Shown piece by piece: positions 38,020 through 46,617 of a stretch of DNA of 64,000 nt (within the stretch, counting starts at the first letter, position 1; the number at the start of each line of letters is the position of its first letter). This DNA comes from Affinundibacterium amnicola (GTDB lineage Bacteria; Pseudomonadota; Gammaproteobacteria; Burkholderiales; Burkholderiaceae_D), in the NCBI RefSeq assembly GCF_014284275.1, contig NZ_JACOFU010000004.1, positions 310,001 to 374,000 on the forward strand. The letters run 5' to 3'. The notes beneath the pieces were generated by a model. It ran no database searches. It was given only the letters and a program-made list of their open reading frames with translations, and had not been told where the DNA came from. The translations under genes were made by a program, and so were the position numbers.

Positions 38020-38177
38020 TCAAAATATTTACATCTTTTACTTTACACCCGATTCTACCGCATTTCATGTATCGTGTTGTTTTTATGGACGTTTTTTGTT
38101 ATTAAATTGTTTTTTTCATTAGCCTAATATCACCATTTTCACCATTCACGACCCTTCGACCTCTAAAAAATACATTC

Positions 38178-38882
38178 ATGTCAATTGCAATAGAAGTAGC
38201 GGCCAATATTCCCTTATTTAAAGATTTCGACGAAGCATCCTTGCAAAAGGTGGCCAGTCTTATGTCGAGCCGCACTTATTTGAGTCATGACATCGTAATG
38301 CGCAAGGGCGAAACGGCTGAGAACCTTGCTTTTTTACTTAGCGGCAAGCTGCAGGTTGTCGATTTGAGTGAAGAAGGCAGAGAAATCGGTATTCACTTCA
38401 TTCAACCTGGCACATATTTTGGTGAACTATCGGTGATCGACGGCTTACCGCGTTCCGCCTCAGTTATTTCAGTCAAATTGTCGGAAGTGGCTTTTCTCCC
38501 TAGCAATCATGCGCGTGAATTAATTTTTCATCATCCGCTCATTGCAAAGCGTTTGATGACACATTTTGCACAGATCGTCCGTGCGGCTTCGAATCAACGT
38601 ACCTTACTCAGCATTCCCAATGCATTCCAACGGGTATTTGCGCAACTACAAACCTTTGTGCGGGAGTCGAAAGATGGTCAAGTGATTGAAGGACTACCAA
38701 AGCAACATGAAATCGCAATTATGGTCAATACGAGCAGAGAAACAGTATCACGTGCGATTCACACTTTAATGAAATTAAACATTGTTGAAAAGCAAGGAGC
38801 AATTCTGATCGTCAAGCAACCAGAACAACTCAAGCATGTAGCAACTGTTGGTGTCGACGAAGCGAATATTCCCAAGAAATAA
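38178..38882 (+). CDS. Crp/Fnr-family transcriptional regulator
   Basis: 234 residues. N-terminal cyclic-nucleotide-binding barrel (~10-130) with the phosphate-binding cassette FGELSVIDGLPRSASVI, which matches cAMP-binding CRP (GEL ... RSA), followed by the dimer helix and a winged helix-turn-helix with recognition helix TSRETVSRAIHTLMK (~185-200). The RETVSR motif is nearly that of E. coli CRP (RETVGR), which reads TGTGA. There are no Fnr-type N-terminal cysteines. It is divergent from the FecR-cyclase genes, so its effector is probably the cAMP they make, and the TGTGA palindromes at 6759, 32851 and 52413 are its best targets in this window. No strong ribosome site is seen. Confidence 0.9.
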   Translation: MSIAIEVAANIPLFKDFDEASLQKVASLMSSRTYLSHDIVMRKGETAENLAFLLSGKLQVVDLSEEGREIGIHFIQPGTYFGELSVIDGLPRSASVISVKLSEVAFLPSNHARELIFHHPLIAKRLMTHFAQIVRAASNQRTLLSIPNAFQRVFAQLQTFVRESKDGQVIEGLPKQHEIAIMVNTSRETVSRAIHTLMKLNIVEKQGAILIVKQPEQLKHVATVGVDEANIPKK

Positions 38883-39093
38883 TTTCCCCCTGCACCAATT
38901 TGAAGACTCTTTGGATGGGCAAAAAAATAGAATTTCATGACATGCTGAAATCCTAGCTTCCACCGAATAGCCATGCTATTCGTGTCTTTGCAAGTAAGTT
39001 GCCGAACATCGTAGTACTGGCCATGATCACAATGCATTACTTCTGAAGCAGGATCATAAAAGCCACTTGCCGACTACAACAGTTACTTCATAC

Positions 39094-42000
39094 TCAATCA
39101 GATCGCACCAATGGATTAGCGATACCATCAATCAAATTCAATAGCCGTCGCGATAACTCTGGCCAACGTCGCTCTTGCAACCACGACTCAACTTGCGTCA
39201 TTTTTTCTTGAAATACTAACGGCGCATCTAAAAATTGTTCGATGCCACGAGCCAGATCCCCTGGGCTGGTGCCGGGCAATGTCGTAACGGCATCCTCAAC
39301 ATCTTCAAATATCGTTAAAGGTGTTACTGCCACTGGACGACCGCTAGCCAAACCTACGCGCACTGCCGCGCTCGATGATTCTTGTGTTTGCTGATAGGGG
39401 AAAACGATCAAGTTTGCCAGAGCTAAGGCAGTCAAAGTATCTGTGTCTGACAAAAAATCTGTTATCAAGGTCACTTTATCTCTCAATCCAAGATCAGTAA
39501 TCAATTTGATACAGCGATGTTGCAAATCAGAAGAAACTGAAACTGGATACAGCGCGTTAAGCAGCAGCAAATGATAATTTTTTTGCGAATGATCCAGCAA
39601 AGAAAACGCTGCGATAAGCTCTGGAATTCCTTTATGTGGCAACAAAAAACCGTAGGAAGCAATAATCACTTTGTCAGCACCAGCACTCAATGCTCGCGGA
39701 ATGTTGACAGGCGAGGGAGATAGTGCAATGCCGTGCGGGAAGTAGGTAACATTATCAATCAAATTCCAACTTTTCAGACGATTCATGTCATCGATACCAT
39801 GTACAAATATTCTGTCTAGCATCGCTAATTGGGTCTGAATACTCGCTAAAGTCTTAGTCTGCTCTGGCAAAATCACATCAGCCGTTGAATGGAAAAATAC
39901 ATAGACCATTTTACCGGTGGCTTTAAGTCGTTCTATCGCTGCCGCCAAAGTTGCTAGGCTAAAAAAACTGAAGTTGTATTGAATCACAATCACTTCTAAA
40001 TTTTGCTCATCGATAATTTCGATGGCATAATCAAGCTGCGCTGTTTCACTCGCGGTCCAACAACGAATGACATTTTGTTGATCAAGATCCATACGTTCAA
40101 CGATGTGATTTGCTAGTATCGTCAAGCGATCCACTGGAAATGATTGCGTCAAATAATTCGAATAATTGGCGATGCCACAACGTGCATTCCAGGTACTGAT
40201 CCAAGCGATTTTTGGCTGCTTCCTTAACAACGGTTGTTGCGCCAAAACGCTCACTGCTGCACGTATCCGCTCAGCAGTATTTCTCCATGTAAAATTCTCC
40301 AAAATTCTTCGCCTTGCAACCGCCGTTTTCTTCAATCTTTGTGCATCATCCAAACCTCGCACTTGTCGCAATAATTGCGCTAAATCATGCATGTCTGGCT
40401 CAGCCCATAAGGAATGGGTCAACTGCATATGTGTCTGTGCTTTCTGGAATGTATAGTCGCAACACCAGGCGGTTAATTCATCACAAAAATCAGCTTGCCC
40501 ACCCCAGGCGGTTGTAATCACCGGCAAATTAAATAGCATCGCTTCAGCCATCGGCAAGCCAAATCCCTCACCTCTACTCGGTGCAACGAAGGCTCCTGCG
40601 AATTGATACAAGGCGACGATTCGTTGATCGTCCCAATCTTCATTGATTATCAAAACGTGGGGAAACTCTGCGTCTTCTTGTTGAAAGGTCTGCAATTGTT
40701 CAAGCACGGTATTATGTGCATTCGGAAAAGTTTTAATAATCAAGCTAACGTCGTCTGCGGCACGAAATGCTGCGCCATACGCTCGGAGTAATACATCAAT
40801 TCCTTTTCGCGGAAAACAAGAAGAAATATGTAAGAAGCGAAAGCCTTTACAAGTCGCTATCATGGTTGCAGGTAAAGCTTGTGGCTGAATACGCAGCAAG
40901 TGATCAACTCCGGCCCCCGTTACGACGATCGGTACACGCACTCCGCTGTCACGTAAAGTTTTCTCAACAACGCTGGACAATACGGTAATCAGATCCAGAC
41001 GCCGATTAAATTCTTCAACATACGCGGATGGAAACCCTGTTTCCTCCCAACCATAGGAATGAACAACGCGTGCAGTTGCTGGCATGTCGTCCAAAAATGG
41101 TGGGTAACAAAACCGTAATGCGGCATAGGGCGGTAATTGCCGATCTAGTGCGGCTTGATGCAAACGCTGGCAAACTGGATCCTCTTGCATGAATTCAGGA
41201 TTCGGCACGAAATCACCATACCCTTCGTGTGAGCGCAATCGTACGGCGACGTGTTGCTGATCTAATGCCTTAGCTAACTCGCGATTGACGATAGCGAGGC
41301 TGTAACTGGAATCGAAAGGGCCTTCAATCTGCCAATCCTCATTCTCATTCGGATGCACGGTAGGCGTGACTGGCAGTGGTAAATTAATTTGTATCGAACA
41401 CAAATAATTGATCAATTGTGCCTTCACCGTACTCAGTGAAAAACGCTGTAGATTCATTAACTGGCGCTCTATCATTTGGCGTCGCAATCCCGGTTCTCTT
41501 GACAATGTCCAAATCGCATTCGCGCAGTCTTGGGCGGTACTATGCGCTGGCAATAAAAATCCTCCCTCACCCAAAGTATCCGCGATATTGCTGCTGGCAC
41601 GTGCCACCACCGGTAACTTATAACGCATCGCCTCTATCAGCGGCATACCAAATCCTTCATGCGCACTTAGGCAAACAAAAACATCAGCGCTACGATATAA
41701 ACCAATCAGTTTTTCATCGCTTACTTTCCCTGTGAACAGCACTTGGTTCTGCAGATCCAACGCAATAATTTTCTGATCGATTAAAGCTTTGTAATGTCCA
41801 CTCGTCACTGCGCCAACAAGTATCAATCTCACTGGCATTGGTGATTTATGCTTTAAGTGATAAATCAAATCAATTAGTTCGAGTTGCTTTTTGTTTTCGC
41901 AAATGCGTCCCACAAATAACAAGTTGTAAGATTCACGCAAGTCCGCCAAGCCTTCTACATCAGGCTGAATTTGAGTTAACTTTTCAAAATCCACCAACAT

Positions 42001-42450
42001 TGGTATGGTCGCCACATTACTATATTTATTCGCATGTAGCTCCAGTGTGTTGAATTGAGATACGCCGATTGCTCCAAGAAAATGCGGTGCCCAATCACAT
42101 AGTTGCTCACGTCCCAAATCCGCCCAGCGACGAATATCCCCTTCTGCAGGAAGAAGTTCAGTCGGCGTAATATTGTGATACACCATCACCTTTTGTATTG
42201 GCAATGCAAGCAACCATTGCCAATTGTCATAGCCTAAGCAGTGGTGTGAAAATAGCAGCACATCATCACCAACTGGCAACTGCGAAAAGTCCAGCACTTC
42301 GTCGCGCAAGTCTTCAGGAATTGTCTCTGAATAGATGTTGGAAATAAAGCCTAAACTACGCAACAATTTACGAATATAAAACAAACTGTTCGTAACGCCA
42401 TCGCCGGTATTGCAAGCAAAACTAAATTGATGAATTTGTGTTGGTGACAT
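39094..42450 (-). CDS. triple-domain glycosyltransferase (three GT-B modules)
   Basis: 1118 residues with three consecutive GT-B/GT4-like units. Module 1 (~1-365): LLFVGRICENKKQLELI and SAHEGFGMPLIEAM (EX7E, ~265). Module 2 (~370-745): FLHISSCFPRKGIDVLLRAYG and SRGEGFGLPMAEAM (~627). Module 3 (~755-1118): WISTWNARCGIANYSNYL, YGFLLPHKGIPELIAAF, and a C-terminal part QESSSAAVRVGLASGRPVAV without the usual EX7E first Glu. Modules 1 and 2 look catalytically complete; module 3 may be degenerate or use another mechanism. Fused processive transferases of this kind synthesise repeating O-polysaccharides in ABC-transporter systems (compare WbdA). It heads the minus-strand part of the island, convergent with crp. 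Confidence 0.88.
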   Translation of the reverse strand: MSPTQIHQFSFACNTGDGVTNSLFYIRKLLRSLGFISNIYSETIPEDLRDEVLDFSQLPVGDDVLLFSHHCLGYDNWQWLLALPIQKVMVYHNITPTELLPAEGDIRRWADLGREQLCDWAPHFLGAIGVSQFNTLELHANKYSNVATIPMLVDFEKLTQIQPDVEGLADLRESYNLLFVGRICENKKQLELIDLIYHLKHKSPMPVRLILVGAVTSGHYKALIDQKIIALDLQNQVLFTGKVSDEKLIGLYRSADVFVCLSAHEGFGMPLIEAMRYKLPVVARASSNIADTLGEGGFLLPAHSTAQDCANAIWTLSREPGLRRQMIERQLMNLQRFSLSTVKAQLINYLCSIQINLPLPVTPTVHPNENEDWQIEGPFDSSYSLAIVNRELAKALDQQHVAVRLRSHEGYGDFVPNPEFMQEDPVCQRLHQAALDRQLPPYAALRFCYPPFLDDMPATARVVHSYGWEETGFPSAYVEEFNRRLDLITVLSSVVEKTLRDSGVRVPIVVTGAGVDHLLRIQPQALPATMIATCKGFRFLHISSCFPRKGIDVLLRAYGAAFRAADDVSLIIKTFPNAHNTVLEQLQTFQQEDAEFPHVLIINEDWDDQRIVALYQFAGAFVAPSRGEGFGLPMAEAMLFNLPVITTAWGGQADFCDELTAWCCDYTFQKAQTHMQLTHSLWAEPDMHDLAQLLRQVRGLDDAQRLKKTAVARRRILENFTWRNTAERIRAAVSVLAQQPLLRKQPKIAWISTWNARCGIANYSNYLTQSFPVDRLTILANHIVERMDLDQQNVIRCWTASETAQLDYAIEIIDEQNLEVIVIQYNFSFFSLATLAAAIERLKATGKMVYVFFHSTADVILPEQTKTLASIQTQLAMLDRIFVHGIDDMNRLKSWNLIDNVTYFPHGIALSPSPVNIPRALSAGADKVIIASYGFLLPHKGIPELIAAFSLLDHSQKNYHLLLLNALYPVSVSSDLQHRCIKLITDLGLRDKVTLITDFLSDTDTLTALALANLIVFPYQQTQESSSAAVRVGLASGRPVAVTPLTIFEDVEDAVTTLPGTSPGDLARGIEQFLDAPLVFQEKMTQVESWLQERRWPELSRRLLNLIDGIANPLVRSD

Positions 42451-42509
42451 ATTGAGTGACGTAATAGATGGCGTAACAAATAACGTATTAGATATACTGG
42501 GTATGCGAA

Positions 42510-43988
42510 CTACTTACGCGCAATGACAGCGTAATCCTGCGCGCTAAAAAGAAATTTATTCAAAGTCTGCGCTAATTGCGTATCGCCCGACATTTGATAA
42601 TCATCAGGGAAAGGATGAAGTCGTTTAATCTCGACATGACGGAAGCCACGTTGCTTCGCGATAAACTGCGCAACATCAGGCACAATAGGTTTCAGATGAG
42701 TAGGGTCGTAATAAAAATTGCAGGCTCCGATAATCAGATTTTCAGGATTTGGCGTTTCGAAAATCAAAATACCATCTTCACTTAATGCTGCATAAGCCGC
42801 GTCAAATAAAGCAATCAATTTCTCAAAAGGTAAATGCTCGATAATATGAAAACCACTCACGCCTGAAAGACTAGATTTCTCTTGCCGCTTCAAAAATTCT
42901 ATCCCGTCAGCAACTTTAGCCGCGTAACCATTTTGCAAGCATGCATCGACCATTTTCGCATTCGAATCAATCCCGATTGCTGGCACTCCTTGCTCGCTCA
43001 ATAATTCAAGCCATTCACCACGACCACAGCCGATGTCAACGAACATTTTTCGCTGCTCAATTGGTTGCGCAAGTATCTTGTCGAAGTATGATAAATAAAC
43101 CTGCTGACGCTGTTTTATTTCAGCAGTTGAGCCACGGAATTGCGCCTCAAAATCAAGATAAAACTTCTCCAAATCCACTACGTCATCGCAATGAACGGTT
43201 TGTTGATCAGCCTCAACGCCAACACCCGAACCAGTTGCACCATTGACGCTCTTTTCTATTGCCTCTAGACGTCGCAGTATCTGTGCAAATACAAGGTCAT
43301 CACTTAATTGATCCGCCTGATTTGATTTGATTAATTGCGTAAATTGTTTAATTTTCCGAGCAATCTCTAACTGCTCAATCCGCATAAGCCGGTTACCAAC
43401 ATCCAAATTATCGAACTGATGCAGACGTACCGATGCTCTTACAGCCTCCTGCCGCTCCAGCCTGCTTAATATGATATTAAGCCTATTATTAACTGCGTTG
43501 AAACATGGCTCTACTTGGCTAACCCGCTGATTCAGCGCGTACAGTTGTTCACGCAAAAGCGCATTCTGCTGACGTAAAACATCAATCGCAACTGTATGAC
43601 GATAACGCGTAAGCGGTAAATGCAAAAAAGCATTCAACCAGCCAATGCCATAGCCAAACACAGGCATCGAACGTAATCGACTTTTGAACGACAAACTGGC
43701 GTCAAATAACACCTTCGTTCTTGCTTTCACGTACTGATACACACCTGTTGGCCACACCTTACCCGGCGCTTCTTGCGGAACTGATTGACTAAAATTATCA
43801 GGCGTCGTAGGAAATACTGAGGCCTGTCTTGATGCATTCACCGTCGCATCATTTGATAAAATATCATTGAGATCGATCGATGTCGTTGGCAAATTAGTGG
43901 AGGACATACCTCGTTCGCTACCAGCATTCGATTGAATTCGCTGGAGAATTAACGCATCCTCAGCAACAGCTTGCTCTTGTGTTTTCAT
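42510..43988 (-). CDS. coiled-coil methyltransferase, candidate polysaccharide chain terminator
   Basis: 492 residues. Residues 1-90 are polar and probably disordered; ~140-250 are heptad-rich and predicted coiled coil (DVLRQQNALLREQLYALNQRV); ~300-490 is a class I SAM methyltransferase with motif I FVDIGCGRGEWLE (~317), acidic IGIDSN, SGFHIIEHLP and the late motif YYDPTHLKPI. In E. coli O8/O9a, WbdD uses a methyltransferase plus coiled coil to cap and measure O-chains that are then recognised by the C-terminal domain of Wzt; here the order of coiled coil and enzyme is reversed and no kinase is present. Being 59 bases upstream of the triple glycosyltransferase, it is probably in the same operon. 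The chain-terminator role is inference. Confidence 0.8.
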   Translation of the reverse strand: MKTQEQAVAEDALILQRIQSNAGSERGMSSTNLPTTSIDLNDILSNDATVNASRQASVFPTTPDNFSQSVPQEAPGKVWPTGVYQYVKARTKVLFDASLSFKSRLRSMPVFGYGIGWLNAFLHLPLTRYRHTVAIDVLRQQNALLREQLYALNQRVSQVEPCFNAVNNRLNIILSRLERQEAVRASVRLHQFDNLDVGNRLMRIEQLEIARKIKQFTQLIKSNQADQLSDDLVFAQILRRLEAIEKSVNGATGSGVGVEADQQTVHCDDVVDLEKFYLDFEAQFRGSTAEIKQRQQVYLSYFDKILAQPIEQRKMFVDIGCGRGEWLELLSEQGVPAIGIDSNAKMVDACLQNGYAAKVADGIEFLKRQEKSSLSGVSGFHIIEHLPFEKLIALFDAAYAALSEDGILIFETPNPENLIIGACNFYYDPTHLKPIVPDVAQFIAKQRGFRHVEIKRLHPFPDDYQMSGDTQLAQTLNKFLFSAQDYAVIARK

Positions 43989-44310
43989 AATATAGTTACT
44001 CTTCGTTACAATACTAGCGTACTGCTTAAAATACCGCAGTATAAATGATCGTGCACAGTACCAGCCTTTTCAATTGAATCTTTCTACACTATTCAGACAA
44101 AGTTCGACAAAGATAAACGCTTTCTGCATGTACAATAATCGACTTTATTATTTGCTTTATTTTTTTGCTTTACTACGCACTTTAAATTCACCTTACGTTT
44201 GCGTACTTTTATCTGTCACTAATAAGCAGATATACCGCACTCACGTTTAGATCACAGTAAACTCAACAAAGCATTCAACACATCAGCACGAAACAAACTG
44301 AAGGAAGAGC
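43989..44310. other. 322-base divergent intergenic region between methyltransferase and manC
   Basis: It must drive both halves of the polysaccharide island. A TACTGC-N10-GCAGTA inverted repeat is at about 44022-44043. No CRP-type full palindrome is present. No gene or RNA was recognised. Confidence 0.45.
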
Positions 44311-45762
44311 ATGTTACTTCAACCGGTAATTCTGTCGGGCGGTTCCGGCACTCGTTTATGGCCACTGTCACGCGAAAAACACCCTAAGCAATTACTCTCG
44401 TTATTTAATAACGAAACGATGTTACAAGCGACTGCGCAACGCGTCAGGAATTTTCAGGGTGATATTCAAGTCAGCCCAAAACTCATCGTTGTCTGCAATG
44501 AAGAATATCGCTTTATCACCGCAGAACAATTGCGAGAGATTAGCTATCAAAATTGCGCGCTAATTTTAGAACCTTTTGGTAAAAATACTGCGCCTGCTGT
44601 CACACTCGCTGCATTGAATGCCTGCACAAATGACCAAGACAGCGTGCTGTTGATTATGCCTGCCGACCACGTAATTGCAGATGAAGAGAAATTTCATGCA
44701 GTTGTCGCACAAGGTTTACCACAGGCTTTACAAGGCGCGATGGTCACCTTTGGCATCGTCCCGACACGGCCTGAAACAGGATATGGTTACATAGAAATTG
44801 GTGCTCAAATTGATGTTGGAACTCCAGTAGAACTAAAGAACTTTGTCGAGAAACCTTCTCTCGAAGTCGCAAAACAATATGTCACCAGCGGCAACTATGT
44901 ATGGAATAGCGGTATCTTCATGATGCGCGCTAGCGTTTGGCTTAAAGCGATTCGTCACTTCAACTTGCCGATGTATAAAGCGTGCGAACAATCGATGCAA
45001 GAAGCGAAAATCGATTGCGATTTTGTGCGCATAGATAAAACTGCATTTGCTAACTGTCCATCTGACTCTATCGACTATGCGATCATGGAGAAATTGGCAA
45101 ACGCACCTGAACTTGGCATACACGGCTGCGTTGTGCCATTTGATGCCGGGTGGTCAGATGTTGGTGCATGGGATGCGGTTTGGCAAGTTTCCGACAAAGA
45201 CGCACAAGGTAATTCACTACGTGGCGATGTCTTGATGGAAGATTCAAATAATTGCTTGGTAATTTCCGATAGTCGTCTGGTAGCCTGCCTTGGACTCGAT
45301 GACGTGATCGTCGTAGAAACGCCAGACGCAGTATTAGTCACAAACAAACAAAACACCTGCAATATCAAACGCATTATCACGCGCTTGAAAGACAATAATT
45401 ATCTACAAACTGATAACCATCGCAAGGTGTATCGCCCTTGGGGTCATTATGACTCTGTTGATAGCGGTGAACATTTTCAGGTGAAACGCATAGTCGTCAA
45501 ACCTGGCGGTAGCTTATCGATGCAGATGCACCACCATCGCGCTGAACATTGGATCGTTGTCTCTGGCACTGCACGCGTAACACGTGGAGAAGAAGTCATG
45601 ACTTTAGTCGCCAATCAATCCACCTATATTCCGCTGGGTGTTAAACACCGTTTGGAAAATACTGGGACGATAGATTTGGAAGTCGTCGAAGTACAATCGG
45701 GCACCTATCTAGGTGAGGATGATATCGTCCGTTTCGGTGATATCTACGGTCGAGTAGATTAG
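44311..45762 (+). CDS. manC: mannose-1-phosphate guanylyltransferase / mannose-6-phosphate isomerase
   Basis: 483 residues, the normal length of bifunctional ManC/WbpW/AlgA. N-terminal nucleotidyltransferase (~1-285) with signature GGSGTRLWPLSREKHPKQLL (residues 9-28, split here at its core GTRLWPLSR) and FVEKP; C-terminal cupin isomerase (~365-483) with PWGHYDSVD, GGSLSMQMHHHRAEHW (metal-binding His and Glu) and YIPLGVKHRLEN. It makes GDP-mannose, the precursor used by Gmd and Rmd encoded at 50327-52325. The ATG has GGAAGAG just upstream. First gene of a plus-strand operon with the ABC exporter genes. Confidence 0.96.
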   Translation: MLLQPVILSGGSGTRLWPLSREKHPKQLLSLFNNETMLQATAQRVRNFQGDIQVSPKLIVVCNEEYRFITAEQLREISYQNCALILEPFGKNTAPAVTLAALNACTNDQDSVLLIMPADHVIADEEKFHAVVAQGLPQALQGAMVTFGIVPTRPETGYGYIEIGAQIDVGTPVELKNFVEKPSLEVAKQYVTSGNYVWNSGIFMMRASVWLKAIRHFNLPMYKACEQSMQEAKIDCDFVRIDKTAFANCPSDSIDYAIMEKLANAPELGIHGCVVPFDAGWSDVGAWDAVWQVSDKDAQGNSLRGDVLMEDSNNCLVISDSRLVACLGLDDVIVVETPDAVLVTNKQNTCNIKRIITRLKDNNYLQTDNHRKVYRPWGHYDSVDSGEHFQVKRIVVKPGGSLSMQMHHHRAEHWIVVSGTARVTRGEEVMTLVANQSTYIPLGVKHRLENTGTIDLEVVEVQSGTYLGEDDIVRFGDIYGRVD

Positions 45763-45795
45763 GATGACTGTGCTTGATACCATGTTAAAACCAAA

Positions 45796-46617
45796 TTGTT
45801 TTCTAGAATTGCGAGCGATGAATTGAAAGCTCTGTTAGCTTCTATCTGGGCGTTCCGGCATTTTATGCTGTCGTCTATTAAGGCCGAATTTCGAGGCCGT
45901 TTCGCACGTAGCAAATTAGGTGCACTATGGATGATATTAAATCCTCTGGCGCAGGCGACCATATTTGCGATTGTCTTATCTGAAGTGTTAGCAGCAAAAT
46001 TACCGCATGTGGAAAGTAAATCGGCTTATGCGGTATATCTCATGGCAGGAACCGCGGCGTGGGGGTTGTTTGCGGAGATTGTTACCCGTTGCAGCACAGT
46101 GTTTATTGATTACGCCAATACGTTAAAGAAAATCGCATTTCCACGCATCTGCTTGCCTTTAATCGTTGGTGGCAGCGCATTACTCAATCATTGTCTATTA
46201 CTGGTAGCAATTAGCTTCGTGTTTCTGTTTTTAGGCAACACACCAAATATGGCATGGCTAGCGTTACCAGTAGGAATGTTGCTCATCGTCTTATTCGCAT
46301 TTGGTTTGGGCATCATTCTGGGTTTATTAAATGTGTTTTCACGCGATGTTGGTCAAGTGATGACCATCGTCATGCAGTTGTGGTTTTGGCTAACCCCAGT
46401 GGTATACACTGCGAACAGCTTACCAGAGCGCTTTCGTATTATCTTGGAATTGAACCCGATGTCTAGCCTTGTAAAAATTTACCAAGACGCATTATTGTTT
46501 GGCAAACTCCCGGCATGGGAATCTTTGCTGACACCACTAGCAATTGGTGGCGGATTATTTCTATTCGCATTCTGGATTTTCCGTCGCGCCAGCGCTGATT
46601 TGGTGGATGCATTATGA
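45796..46617 (+). CDS. wzm: polysaccharide ABC exporter, membrane subunit
   Basis: 273 residues, ABC-2 type permease with about six membrane segments; the N-terminal interface helix SSIKAEFRGRFARSKLGALWMILNPL is characteristic of Wzm/KpsM proteins. It forms the inner membrane channel that flips the finished, lipid-linked polysaccharide. Start: a stop at 45775-45777 limits the frame, and TTG 45796 is the first usable codon; the next ATG is 21 codons on and would cut into the conserved N-terminal helix, so TTG is kept with caution. It starts 33 bases after manC and overlaps wzt by ATGA. Confidence 0.9.
   Translation: MFSRIASDELKALLASIWAFRHFMLSSIKAEFRGRFARSKLGALWMILNPLAQATIFAIVLSEVLAAKLPHVESKSAYAVYLMAGTAAWGLFAEIVTRCSTVFIDYANTLKKIAFPRICLPLIVGGSALLNHCLLLVAISFVFLFLGNTPNMAWLALPVGMLLIVLFAFGLGIILGLLNVFSRDVGQVMTIVMQLWFWLTPVVYTANSLPERFRIILELNPMSSLVKIYQDALLFGKLPAWESLLTPLAIGGGLFLFAFWIFRRASADLVDAL

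Noticed and set aside
44250..44268. TCACGTTTAGATCACA before manC as a fourth CRP site
   Set aside because: The two halves are direct, not inverted, and the left half does not match TGTGA.
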